From positions 49,769,001 through 49,833,000 of the forward strand of contig NC_080588.1 of the NCBI RefSeq assembly GCF_029962835.1: a stretch of 64,000 nt of DNA, read 5' to 3'. Shown here in pieces: positions 34,523-44,989 of this stretch (position 1 is the first letter of the stretch; each line of letters opens with the position of its first letter). The translations under genes and the position numbers were made by a program. Below the pieces are notes generated by a model. That model was not told the DNA's origin. It saw only the letters and a list, made by a program, of their open reading frames with translations, and did not search any database. This DNA is from Magnolia sinica (lineage: Eukaryota > Streptophyta > Magnoliopsida > Magnoliales > Magnoliaceae).

Positions 34523-35365
34523 AAAACTTATTTACTTGCCTCCAAGTGCAGCTGTTCGCAAGTAATATCCTGTAAATACAGGGTCGATCCCACAAGTAGA
34601 TAATTTATGAGAATGAGAAAATCAAATACAAAACTAACTAAGTAATGGAAACTAAATAGATGAAATAATTTTGAAAGTTTTGAAGCTATGGAATTCAATT
34701 GAATTAAAACAACCCCCAAGCTTCAAAGTTCCACATATAAGTTAATAATGTATAAATCATGATGACTTTGATAACACAATTAGGATCCGAGCACTATGGT
34801 CACCCTAATCAGAAAATAAAATAGTTCAAATATTTTTAGTAAATGATATAAGAGATTAGAGAATCATGGATTAGCACCATTAACATATATCTCAAGTGCC
34901 AATGATTTTAAGCATTCATATCCATAAGATAATGAATCAAAAAAATATAATAGGTTGAGAACATCTCCCATGTAAGAAATCTAATTGATCCAGGTTAAAC
35001 CTATCCATCAATATGGATCTCACATGATGAAAACATATGGATCTCACATGAGGATTTAAAAAAAAAACTTAAACTTAGATAATTGATAACATGAATACAC
35101 CATTCATCTCATCATTAAAACAATCAATCATCATAATTTATAAAATCATTAAACCAATATGCTTCCCTTCTAACTTGGGCTAGAGGGAACTAGAAAAATA
35201 TAACTAAATTGCAAAATAAGAAAGAAACAAGAAAGAAAGAAAATCAATTAATAACGATCTAAAAAAATAATAATTTCTAAAACTTATGAAACTTGAGAGC
35301 TCTCTAAAAACCTTAGATATGTTCTCTAAAAACCCAAGACATGCTATAAAGTCTATAGGAAACCT

Positions 35366-35374
35366 CTATTTATA
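35366..35374 (-). promoter_or_regulatory. LTR TATA box, element D
   Basis: TATAAATAG on the minus strand (in AGTATAAATAGAGG), about 570 bp into the LTR, the same relative place as the TATA box of F. Confidence 0.6.
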
Positions 35375-35452
35375 CTCTAGCTTGGTTACTTTTGCAAAAC
35401 AAACTCTATTTATGCAATTCGCGTAGACACCGCATTACACTCTGCGCGATTT

Positions 35453-35656
35453 CAGTAGCACCGAAATTAGTTCGGTGGCACCGAAATTGTATTTTATTGC
35501 ATCTGAAATTGTATGTGCAGAGTACTTAGGTGGCACTGAAATTGGCGCAGGTGGCACCGAATTAAGCTTAAGTGGCACCTAATTAAATTGTTTTCTTGCT
35601 AAACTGTTTTGTACACTTTAGGTGGCACTGAAGTTGGCTTAGGTGGCACCTAAATG
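35453..35656 (-). repeat. Short-repeat array in the D LTR
   Basis: Seven imperfect copies, + strand consensus AGGTGGCACCGAAATTG, at uneven spacing of about 20-50 bp. The best copy contains CGGTGGCACCG, two 4-bp arms around GGC. The array lies just upstream of the TATA box in transcription sense, as the CGACCAGTCGA array does in the A/F LTRs. Confidence 0.7.
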
Positions 35657-35945
35657 TCCTATTTTTTTGCTATTTAACTTGTACTTTTGCCAATCTTTTC
35701 TCTATCTTTTGTACTTGGTTTCCTTGGATCTTTAATACAAGAATTCTCCGTTCTTAGTCTCCTAAGATCCCTCCTTTGCTTAGTGATTCTTGAGCACTAA
35801 ATCCATGCTTTTAGCATTCTTTTCAATCCAAGCTCTCAGATTTACCTTGCAACACAAACATGTATAAAACATAACATAAAACAGTATCATGTTCATAAAA
35901 CCAAGATATAAATGGGGGAAAATATGCAATATTTGAGTCTCAACA

Positions 35946-36380
35946 GTAATGCCCCTGCTACTTTTCAGCGATGCATGTTAAGTATTTTTTTGATATGGCG
36001 GGGCAATATTTAGAGGACTTTATGTATGATTTCTGTGTCTTTGGTCCATCCTTCAGCGAATGTTTGGAGAATTTGAAATTTATGTTAAAGCGATGTGAGG
36101 AAAAGAATTTGGTACTAAATTGCGAGAAGTGTCACTTCTTTGTTTGTAAGGGAATTGTTCTTGGACATATCATCTCGTCTAAGGGAATTAAGGTAGACAA
36201 GGCTAAAATTGATCTTATTTCTAACCTACCTCCACCTTAGAGCATAAGAGATGTGTAATCCTTCCTAGGACACATCAAATTTTACAGAAGATTCATAAAA
36301 GACTTTAGTCACCTCTCTCATCCTTTATGCAATCTACTTCAGAAGGATGTACCATACGAGTGGACCGAGCAATGCCAGGA
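35946..36380 (+). pseudogene. RT C-terminal half, element E
   Basis: It begins at NAPATFQRC and includes the catalytic motif as EDFMYDFCVFGPSF (near 36012-36053), where the first Asp of the DD pair is Tyr, so the enzyme is dead. The connection follows: LGHIISSKGIKVDKAKIDLI, a stop at 36238, RDV with a stop, SFLGH and FYRRFIKDFSHLSHPL. 35971-36240 is open. Confidence 0.85.
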
Positions 36381-37000
36381 AGCTTTTTTTAAGCTCAAGG
36401 GTATGTTGACCATCACAACTATCATGCAACCACCCGACTAGAACTTTCCTTTTAAAATTATGTGTGATGTGTTTGACGATATTATTAGGGTGGTGTTAGG
36501 CTAGAGAAAAGAAAAGAAGCCCTATATTATTCATTATACAAGTAGAACTCTAAATCCTACCCAAGTCAATTACTCTATTATAGAGAAGGAACTCTTAGTT
36601 GTAGTATTCGCTTTGGAAAAATTTAGGTCCTACTTAATTGGATCTAAGATCAGCATCTACATTGATCATGCGACACTCAAGTACCTTCTTCCTAAGAATG
36701 ATGCTAAGCCCCGCTTGATAAGATGGATCCTCCTACTCCAGGAATTTGATTTGGAAATACGAGACAAACATGAAGTAGAGAACATAATGGTTGACCATCT
36801 TTCAAGACTTGACCTCCCTGATTCCCTTAAAATGACACCTATAAACGACATGTTCCCAGATGAACAACTATTTAATGTCTCACACTTACCTTGGTTCGCT
36901 GACATTGCTAATTATCTTGCCACAGGTTTCATGCCAACACATTGGACTACGCAAGGTAAGAAAAAATTCTTTGCCGAGGTACGCAAATTCTTATAGGATG
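36381..37000 (+). pseudogene. RNase H of element E
   Basis: It reads MCDVFDDIIRVVLG (catalytic Asp kept, stop after it near 36502), [20 protein letters not shown], then the open stretch 36613-36996: [34 protein letters not shown] and [16 protein letters not shown]. Stops also at 36440 and 36996. Confidence 0.8.
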
Positions 37001-38173
37001 ATCCATATTTATTCAATTATTGCCTAGACCAAATTTTAAGGAGATGTGTGCCAGACAATGAACACCAAAGTGTCATCTCCTTATATCACTCTCAAGCCTA
37101 TGCTGGCCACTTTTCTACTAAAAAGACCATGGCCAAAATTCTGCAGTGTAGCTTTTTCTCACCCACTATTTTCAAGGACACTCATAAGTTCTGAAAGCTT
37201 ATGAGTGTTGTAAAAAATTGGGGGCATTATCCCGACGAAATATGCTACATCTGAATCCCATTCTAATGATTGAAGCTTTTGATTGTTGGGGCATTGATTT
37301 TATAGGACCATTCCCCCAATATTTTAAAAATTTATACATTTTACTAATAGTAGACTATGTCACTAAATGGGTTGAAGCGATCCCGTGCTGGAACAATGAC
37401 CATCAAACGGTCATTAAATTCTTAAAAGAAAACATTCTTTCCCAGTTTGAAATGCCTCGAGCCATCATTAGTGATGAAGGTTCACACTTCTGTAATAGGC
37501 CATTCGACAACTTAATGAAGAAATATAGCATCTCCCATAAGGTGAGCACTCCATACCACCAATAAATGAATGGGTAAGCTGAGATTTCCAATAGGGAGAT
37601 CAAACACATTTTGGAGAAAACGATTAACCCTGACCGTAAAGACTAGTCAATCTGCTTGACCGATGATCTATGAGCTTACCGTACTGCATTTAAGACCCCC
37701 ATTAGAATGTCTCCCTTTAGACTTATCTATGGGAAAGTTTGCCACTTTCCTGTGGAGTTGGAACATAGAACTTACTAGGCTATTAAAAATCTGAACTTTA
37801 ACCTGGACAACACTTGCTCGCTGTGAAACTTCAATTAAATGAACTCAAGGAAATCCGAAATGACACATACGAGAACTCGAGAATTTACAAGGATAGGATG
37901 AAAGTATTCTATGACAAGAACATCCTTCGAAAATCATTCTTAACTGGTTAAAAAGTCATTTTGTATAATTCTCGGTTACACCTATTTTCGGGGAAACTCC
38001 GATCTCGTTGGACTAACCCTTTTACTATTACTAATGTCTATCCGCATGGGGCCGTTGAGATAAAGAATCCAAACAATGGAAATGCTTTTAAAGTGAATAG
38101 ACATTGTTTAAAGCCATTTGTTGAGAAATTTGATTCAGAGGATATGTCCATACCTCTGATTGATCCAGTTTAA
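37001..38173 (+). pseudogene. Integrase of element E
   Basis: The zinc-binding region is degraded (near 37040-37215). The open stretch 37218-37565 covers most of the core: WGIDFIGPFPQYF (Asp kept), VDYVTKWVEAIPC and IISDEGSHFCN (second Asp kept, Gly to Glu after it). The HPQTSGQAE segment is broken by two stops (37563 and 37575) but Glu remains in [10 protein letters not shown]. The C-terminal part is open in 37961-38173 ([23 protein letters not shown]). A chance TAA at the junction with G ends it. Confidence 0.85.
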
Positions 38174-39280
38174 GAGGAAGTGGTAGCACATATCCATGGA
38201 TTTCATTATGGGATTGCCATGGAGTCGTAATAATCATGATACAGTTTGGGTCATCGTCGACCAATTAACTAAGTCTGTACATTTTCTTCCTATACGTGCC
38301 ACCTATCCACTAGAGTAATTATGTAAGCTCCATATTAAATAAATAATTAAACTGTGTGGAGTGCTTGTATCTGTCGTATACGATCGGGATTCCAGGTTAA
38401 CGTCTCATTTTTTGAGAAGTTTACAGAAGGCACTGGGAACCACTCTTGATTTCATCACTGCGTTTCACCCTCAGGCTGACAGGCTGACTAAATGAGTGAA
38501 TCAGATCCTTGAGGACATGCTTCGAGCTTGCATGCTTAATTTCAAAGGGAATTGTGATTACCTTTTACCATTGATCAAGTTCGCTTGTAATAATAACTAC
38601 CAGACGAGTATTGGCATGGCACCATACGAGGCTTTGTACGGAAGGCCTTGTAGATCTCTAAATTGTTGGGCATAAGTTGGAGAAGGTAGCCTGCTTGGAC
38701 CAGAGATTGTGCAAGAGACAACAAAGAAGATTTTTATCATTAAAAATCATTTGCGTGTAGCCCAAAGTCGTTAAAAAAGCCATGCTGACAATCACAAAAG
38801 AGATGTAGAGTTTTCAGTTGGAGATCACGTCTTATTAAAATTTTCTCCTACGAAGGGCATCATGAGGTTCGGTAAAAATGGAAAGTTGGCTCCAAGGTAT
38901 ATAGGTCCATTCGAGGTTCTAGAGAGGGTTGGTGTTGTCACATATAGGCTTGCATTACCACCTCAGTGGTTCGGTATTCATGATGTTTTCCATGTGTTGA
39001 TGTTAAGGAAATATGAGCTGGACGTTTCTTATGTTACAGACTGGCAACCATTAAAGATCCAGAAAGACGCTTCATACATCGAACAACCAGTCCATATTCT
39101 TGATAGGAAAGACCAAGTACTTCGATTCAGAATTATACCATTAGTGAAGGTTCAATGGAGTCACCACGGTGGTGAAGATGCTTCTTGAGAACGAGAGGCT
39201 AAGCTCAAAGAGAAATACCCTCACCTGTTCGCATTATAGGTATGTGAATTTCGAGGACGAAATTTTTTTTGATGGTAGAA
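38172..39280 (+). pseudogene. Integrase and chromodomain-like end, element G
   Basis: It begins in HISMDFIMGLP and runs VWVIVDQLTKSVHFLPIRATY; YDRDSRLTSHF carries the second catalytic Asp and FHPQADRLTK replaces the usual QTDGQTE, so the Glu is lost (38470-38495, with a stop). MLRACMLNF, SIGMAPYEALYGRPCRS and VAQSR follow. The open stretch 38862-39188 holds LAPRYIGPFEVLERVGVVTY, FHVLMLRKY and HILDRKDQVLRFRIIPLVKV-QWSHHGGEDASWE, the last being a chromodomain-like motif of this group. A CEFRGRNFF-like codon run (39240-39267) leads to the LTR. Confidence 0.8.
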
Positions 39281-40015
39281 TGTAATAGCCCAAATTAATC
39301 TTGACCGTCTAATTTTAATCATTGATCAAAATACCCAATTAGTCCAATATGATAGTCGATCTACAAGATCAACAGGTCCAATCTCAACCGTTGATTTGGA
39401 TATATCCAATCCAATTATTCATTAACTAATAAATCCAACCATACATTTAACAATCCATCCAACATTACAACCATCAAACCGCCCATATGTTGAAATCATC
39501 ATAATACTTGTCCATCCATCTAAACCGACTGTCCATCTCGCTGGTCATGTGGCCACTTACAATTCTACCCATCCATCCCACCACCGATCACAAAATAGCT
39601 CATCTTATCATATATCTACCCATCTATCTATGTATACATCGATCCATCTATCCATCTACATCATACATTTATGAACCATTGAATACACCACAACCACACA
39701 CATGCACCAAACACATCACATACATACCTCTCACATACACACAAGTAGCCCATGCATGCAGCACATATTGCATATACCCATTTCAAGACACAAATTTTTT
39801 GTGCACACACTTGTGGCATGCATGTGGCACGTGCATGTGGTTTGTATGTGGCACACGTACGATGCATGTACAAACTTGCATGCACGTATACAACATGTGT
39901 TAAAAAGATAATGAATAAATAAAAAACAAACAAAAAGCGTGATTAGAAAAGAAAGTGAGACGGTAAGAGATTGAAGCAACTCTCTTTCACACATGACACA
40001 TGTGTGAAAGGTGGT

Positions 40016-40024
40016 TATAAAAGG
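40016..40024 (+). promoter_or_regulatory. LTR TATA box, element G
   Basis: TATAAAAGG in the context GGTTATAAAAGGGGAGGC, followed about 80 bp later by the GA repeat. Confidence 0.6.
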
Positions 40025-40098
40025 GGAGGCATGAGAGAGATCATGCGTTATGAAACGTGAAGTGGAGTGTGCTGTGACGTGAGGTGAGGTGAGGAAGT

Positions 40099-40101
<3 letters not shown>

Positions 40102-40138
<37 letters not shown>
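40102..40138 (+). repeat. (GA)n microsatellite
   Basis: About 18 uninterrupted GA units, in the G LTR downstream of its TATA box, where it would lie in the transcript leader. A shorter GA run is in the C 3' LTR (19571-19597). Confidence 0.9.
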
Positions 40139-40139
<1 letters not shown>

Positions 40140-41711
40140 CAGAAAGAAAAGGAGGAGAGAGCAAAAGGAGAAAAAAAAGAAAAAAAAAAAAGAGGAAAGA
40201 GAAAAACGAAGAGAGAAAAAATGGGAGTTTTGATTTTAGTTTTTTTTTTAAGGTGAGTTTCTCTCACTTAATGTTATAAAAATGTTTTTATTTATTTGTT
40301 TGTTTATTCATTGCACTTATAATTATTATTTTTTGCCATCTTAAATGTTCTTATAATTCGACGTAATTGCTTAGTATGCTTCCTAAAATGTGTTTAAAAT
40401 TTTATTTTTATTTGTACTTCGGTTGTCATTATTTTAATATGCCTTTACTCGGCTTTTATATCTTCTTATTGTTAATTATACCTTGAAAATTTATTTTTTA
40501 TTTATTTGGATTTTGTTTAAAAATATTTGTAAGAATCTCAAGTTTATATATAATTTTTTATACATTCTAAGATCTAATTGATTACGTAGTATGTTTTTTT
40601 TTGTATAAATTTAATCATGTACGGACAATTTACATTGATCGAAAATTTTGCTTTAAGTTTAATAAATTATTTACAACATATATTATGGATTCAACCGAAG
40701 AATAACGATCATTGTATATTTTTAGAAATATTTGTTTCATGTAATATTGAAATCATACATAACTAGAATAGTTTTTCAAACACTAGAAAATAGGCGGGAC
40801 AATCTAATCCTCTAGGTTGAAAATTCTCAAAACATAAATAGGTAGGGCAATCAAGACCCTTAGATTGAAAGTCTCAGAAACCCAACTGGTACCTCTTGGA
40901 ATTTTTACCATACCCTTTGAGTCGGTGAGCATGTCAGGATTGCAAAGGTTCCTGCTGTTAGGTTCGGTAGGGTAGTAGTCTGACCAACTAATGTACAAAT
41001 GGATCTCTCACCGAGTACCCTTTAGATGTGTGAGCATGTCACGCAAAAGGTTCTCATTTCCAAGCTAGGTGTTGTATTGGCACAGGTGTTGGCCAACCGG
41101 TGTAAACTGACCCTAATGTTAAAAAGAATAAATTGCACTTGTTATTATGGAGTATAGCATATGCTGATTTCATTCATTCATTTTCTTTAAATTTACATTG
41201 AAAAATCTTGTTTATTAATCTTCTTATTTGTTGCCTTACCTAAATAGGTATTGTATCTTTTACTACACTTTTATTCAGATTATATAAGATTATTTTTAAA
41301 ACATGTGTTAAGATTACTTACTAGGCTTCACAGCTTACCCTATTGGGATTTTTAAATTTCATAATCGGGATCTCATGAAGGAACTTAAAGAGATTTTCTT
41401 TTATATTTACATTTATTTTTCAATTCTTTAACATTTTCTAAATAAGTTGTAATGAACATTAAGTATAGTATGATAGTATGGCGATGACATGTGTTTGGTA
41501 ATAATCTTGAATAGTCAGAACATGGATATTTTGTTCTCCTCTAAATAAATGTTTGATTATTAAATTTTTGGATGGTTATATTTTATGAATGAGAATAATT
41601 TTTTCCATATATCTGTGGATTATGAAATGTAAGCATACAAAACAGAAGTCATTCCTTCGGGTACGGAATCAGGGTTGAATATGCCTAGGTGTCGGAATTC
41701 GGGGCATGACA

Positions 41712-42330
41712 TCTACTATCCAGACTAGATAGCCAACATCGTTCTAGTGAAAAAAAAAATCCAATGGGAAGCGGCGGGTCTGTGTTGATTATACCGACCG
41801 AAACAAAGCCTGCCTCAATGATTGCTTTCCCCTCCCATAGATCGACTAGCTCGTTGATAGCACGGCCGGGCATGAACTTACAAGTTTCATGGATGCCTAC
41901 TTGAGCTATAACTAAATTGTTATATACCTATACAACAAGCAGAAGATGACTTTCGTCACCAACAAAGGTCTCTACTGCTACAATGTCATGCCCTTTGGGC
42001 TGAAAAATGTCAGGGCCACATATCAACGTTCATCAACAGGATGTTCACTCAGCAGGTCGGATGCTCCATGGAAGCCTCCGTCGATGACATGCTCATCAAA
42101 AGCATCAAAGATGTCAACCACATTAACGACCTCGAAGAGATGTTCGTGATTCTGCGGAAATACTGGATGGAATTGAATCGGAACAAATGCATCATCGATG
42201 TTAGTTCGGGAAAATTCATCAGATTCTTGGTCAGACAGAGAGGAATAGAGGCAAACCTCGACAAAATCTAGGCTCTGCTAGACATGAGCTCGCCCAAAAC
42301 GATGAAGGAAATTCAATGTCTCACCAGGAG
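41712..42330 (+). pseudogene. Reverse transcriptase of element T
   Basis: It begins at YYPD, a stop (TAG near 41724), IANIVLVKK; a poly-A run shifts the frame at 41750. Then VDYTDRNKACLNDCFPLP, FMDAYLSYN (motif A Asp kept), KMTFVTNKGLYCYNVMPFGL (the Tat-type motif, near 41943-42002), and, after an indel, SMEASVDDMLIKS (catalytic Asp-Asp kept) in 42041-42271, then the connection RKYWMELNRNKCIIDVSSGK. Confidence 0.85.
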
Positions 42331-42930
42331 AATAGTCACCCTCAATTGTTTTATCTCCCGGACCATAGATAGATGTCTCCCCATTTTCAAACAATTAGAA
42401 AGGAAACAAAAGATAATGGACAGAGGAATGTGAACTCGCCTTCCAGCAGCTCAAACAGTACTTAGGATTGCCACCATTGCTCTCAAAACCTGAGCAAGGG
42501 GAGTTATTGCTACTATACTTAGCCGTTTTGACATTAGTAGTCAGATCAGCCCATATCTAAGAGCAAGAGGGGAAACAATTGCCAGTGTAGTACGTAAGCA
42601 AGCCTTGGTCCCCACCAAGACTAGATATCTAGACATTGAAAATCTCACCCTGTCCTTGGTCATTTCATCCTACCGCCTGCAACCTTACTTCCAGGCCCAT
42701 ACCATCATATTTCCAACCAACCAACCCCTTCACCAAGTACTCCAAAAACCTGCAGTATCAATGAGACTCACAAAATGGGCTATTAGCTCAGCCAGTTTGA
42801 CATCAAATATCAACCCTAAACCTCCATTAAAGGCCAAGCAGTGGCTGACTTCATTATCGAATTTGTTTTCAAGAATGACCTGGAGACCAGCCCTGACACC
42901 CAGACCAAGCAGCCTAAAAATTAGACGTGC
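42331..42930 (+). pseudogene. First RNase H of element T
   Basis: Ty3/gypsy RNase H after the RT connection. Readable: PPLLSKPEQGELLLLYLAV near 42470-42530, then the open stretch 42605-42937 with LVPTKTRYLDIENLTLSLVI, FQAHTIIFPTNQPLHQVLQK and VSMRLTKWAI. Frames shift near 42545 and 42790. It ends in DFIIEFVFKND-like codons near 42850-42880. Confidence 0.8.
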
Positions 42931-43200
42931 GAGCTAAATCTTCCGACATGGACACTACATGTCAACGGTTCATCCAATTCTAAAGGCAGTGGGGTCAGGA
43001 TAGTCCTTGAGGCTCCTGACCAGACCTACACACAATATGCCTTAAGATTTGGATTCCAAATATCAAACAACGCAGCAGACTATAAAGTATTATTGGCCAG
43101 GCTCAGGCTTGCAGTAGCCATGGGAGCCTAGCACTTCGAAGTCCACAACGAATCACAGCTCGTCATCAACCAGATAGCAATGTGAATACCAAGCCAAAGA
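42931..43200 (+). pseudogene. Second (archaeal-type) RNase H of element T
   Basis: LHVNGSSNSKGSGVRIVLEA, YALRFGFQISNNAADYKVLL and VHNESQLVINQI, near 42950-43185. This is the extra RNase H of the Tat lineage. The usual motifs are VDGSSN, AEYEALL and HSDSQL. Here they read VNG, ADYKVLL and HNESQL, so all three acidic catalytic positions have changed (Asp to Asn, Glu to Asp, Asp to Glu). Confidence 0.8.
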
Positions 43201-44615
43201 AGAGAGAATGAAGACCTACTTTCAAAATGCCCAAGAGTTTATCGACAAATTCTCGAAGTGCAATATCAACCTAATCCCTATGTCAAAGAACTCCATGCTA
43301 GCAAAGCTGGCCACAACAGCTGAAGACAACATCTCGAAACTGATCCCAATCGTGCATCGGTGGACCCGATCCAGGCACAATTCTCCTAATAGATTCGGAG
43401 CCATCCTGGATGAACCCAATAGTCAACTACCTCAAGGAAGGAAAGCTACCAGAAGATCGATTAGAGTCACACATCTGATTCAGGGCTGCTCGATACACCA
43501 TGGTCGGGGATACTTTGTATAAAAAGAAATTCTCTCTTCACTACCTCAGATTCCTCTGACCTGACAAAGCTGAGTATGTCCTAAGAGAGATTCATGAAGG
43601 CATTCATGGTAACCAATACGGTAGTTGGGCTCTCACTCACAAAGTCATCCGACGAGGATATTTTTGGCCAACCATTTAGATAGATACAAGTCAGTACACT
43701 CAGAAATGCGATAAATGCCAAAGATTTGCGGCCATACCCAATCACCCGGTTGAACAGCTAACCCCCATGGTCGGACCATGGCCCTTCGCATAATGAAGGA
43801 TCAACATTATCAGCCCTCTACCAACTGGCAAGGAGCATGTCAAGTTTGTGGTCCTAGCGATCGACTACTTCACTAAGTGGGCCGAGCCCAAGCCCCTAGC
43901 CAAGATAATCGAGCAAAAACTTACCGACATCATTTGGAAAAACATCATATATCAGTATGGGATCCCCTATACGAATGTCTTAAATAACAGGAAACAATTT
44001 GACAATGACCAATTTTGAGGTATGTGCAAAATCCTCATATTTTGAAATGTCTACTTGTCACCTCGACACCCCCAAGCTAACAGACAGGTCAAAGCGGTTA
44101 AAAAATTATCAAGAATCACCTTCGAACCAAGCTTGAGAAGGCTAAAGAAGCCTAGGTAGAAGAGCTTCCCCACGTTCTCTGGGCGTACCGGACTATTGTC
44201 CAGGGAAACTCCTTTTTCCCTGGCCTTCGGCACGGAAGTCATTGTCCCAGTCGAAATCGGAGTCCTGATTGCTTGGACCCGCTCCTACGACAAACGTCAA
44301 AACGCCGAGTAGATGACACTAGACTTCGACCTGATCAAAGAAAGAAGGAAGCAAGCCTAACTCAAAGTTGTAGCTCAACAACAAAAGGTTTCCCGTTTCT
44401 ACAATTCTAGAGTAAATATGAGGAGGTTTAGGGCTGAGATCCGGTCCTCCGCAGAACCTTCCAGAATACCAAAGAACCTGTCTCAGGGACCCTGGGGCCA
44501 AAGTGGGAAGGGCCCTACAAGGTGACAAGCATGAGCCGACCAGGCATGGAGGAAGGACCCCTGTCACATCAATGGAACGACGAGCACCTGAAGATGTACT
44601 ATGCATAAAAGCCGA
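43201..44615 (+). pseudogene. Integrase of element T
   Basis: Tether, then a zinc-binding domain near 43585-43725 (HEGIHGNQYG, RRGYFWPTI, CDKCQRFAA: His and Cys ligands kept), core with KFVVLAIDYFTKWAEPKPLA (first Asp) and YTNVLNNRKQFDN, in which the second Asp (SDNGxQF) is replaced by Asn, then PRHPQANRQVKAV, where the usual GQVEA Glu has become Lys. AFGTEVIVPVEIG and the C-terminal YNSRVNMRRF follow. Many stops (for example near 43556, 43677, 43790 and 44018) and several frameshifts occur. Confidence 0.8.
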
Positions 44616-44989
44616 CCAGGCTTAAGGGCAAAATCTACTTTCTATTGTTTTAAATCTACAACTAAGCAACCGACCAAGTCAGAACATACATATTTTTCTT
44701 AGGGGCTACAATAAAAATCCCGAGGTTGGGATATTTGTACTTCTTATCTACAAATAGCTTAATCTACACGGCCTACTGAGGACTTCCCTTAGTGCAAGGA
44801 AGAGATAGCCCTCACTATTCGCCTGACCCTTAAAGAAAAGGTCAGACCGCTAACTAAGGAATATCATCAAAACCACACAGTATACAAGGAGGGCTCCTAC
44901 TTAAGCCCTAGCACGATTAAAAAGGTTGCTCTGCCAATCAATGACAAATTGAAAAATGCACATAAACATTGTGACAAAAGCTCTCTTTC
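44616..44989 (+). other. Noncoding stretch between T pol and the antisense ORF
   Basis: About 370 bp with no gene seen. It contains GGGGCTACAATAAAAATCCC near 44704, a G-rich to A-rich stretch that could be an inner polypurine tract. Confidence 0.4.

Larger units (their letters stand above)
29476..35945 (-). mobile_element. Athila-like retrotransposon D (distinct family), minus strand
   Basis: Reading from 35945 leftward: 5' LTR (34529-35945), primer site (34505-34522), leader, gag, protease, RT, RNase H and part of integrase, then a cut at about 29476. The 3' end of integrase, 3' noncoding region and 3' LTR are missing. Its proteins are clearly Athila but differ in many positions from A, B, C and E (for example VDRSKLDIIANLPIPRTVRD against VDKAKIDLISNLPPPKNIRD), so it is a separate family. 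It lies inside E pol; about 750-800 bp of E are missing across it, so a deletion removed D's 3' end together with host sequence. Confidence 0.85.
34529..35945 (-). repeat. 5' LTR of element D (1417 bp)
   Basis: On the minus strand it starts TGTTGAGACTCAAATATTGC, the same opening as the A/F LTRs, and ends GCAAGTAAATA (final CA mutated to TA). It is otherwise mostly unlike the A/F/C LTRs. It carries a GGTGGCACCGAA repeat array (35453-35656) and a TATA box near 35366. The next bases on the + strand (GTAATGCCCCTG) are the undisturbed RT of E, so the 35945 border is a true element end. Confidence 0.85.
35946..38171 (+). mobile_element. Athila-like retrotransposon E, right part
   Basis: Continuation of E after D: RT from NAPATFQRC onward, RNase H and integrase to the last few codons. 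It ends at about 38171 in the codons for DPV (relatives read DPVYQD then stop), where Tekay integrase sequence takes over. The 3' noncoding region and 3' LTR of E are gone. Confidence 0.8.
38172..41711 (+). mobile_element. Tekay/Del-like retrotransposon G, 3' part
   Basis: Integrase core to pol end, followed by a complete 3' LTR. It is cut on the left where it joins E at about 38172; its right end is a clean LTR border at 41711, inside Tat pol of T. The chromodomain-type C-terminus and the TGTAATAGCCC...GGGGCATGACA LTR mark the Tekay/Del group. Confidence 0.8.
39281..41711 (+). repeat. 3' LTR of element G (2431 bp)
   Basis: It starts TGTAATAGCCCAAATTAATC and ends GGAATTCGGGGCATGACA. Inside are CATC/TATC-rich tetranucleotide runs (39480-39680), an alternating purine-pyrimidine stretch rich in GCATGC and CATGTG (39690-39900), a TATA box at 40016 and a GA microsatellite at 40102-40138. 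The ORFs here are low-complexity readings, not genes. Confidence 0.8.

Noticed and set aside
39731-40267. A 178-codon minus-strand ORF
   Set aside because: It is a reading of CA/GA-rich low-complexity LTR sequence (runs of Ser-Leu and Phe) with no domain, inside the G LTR.
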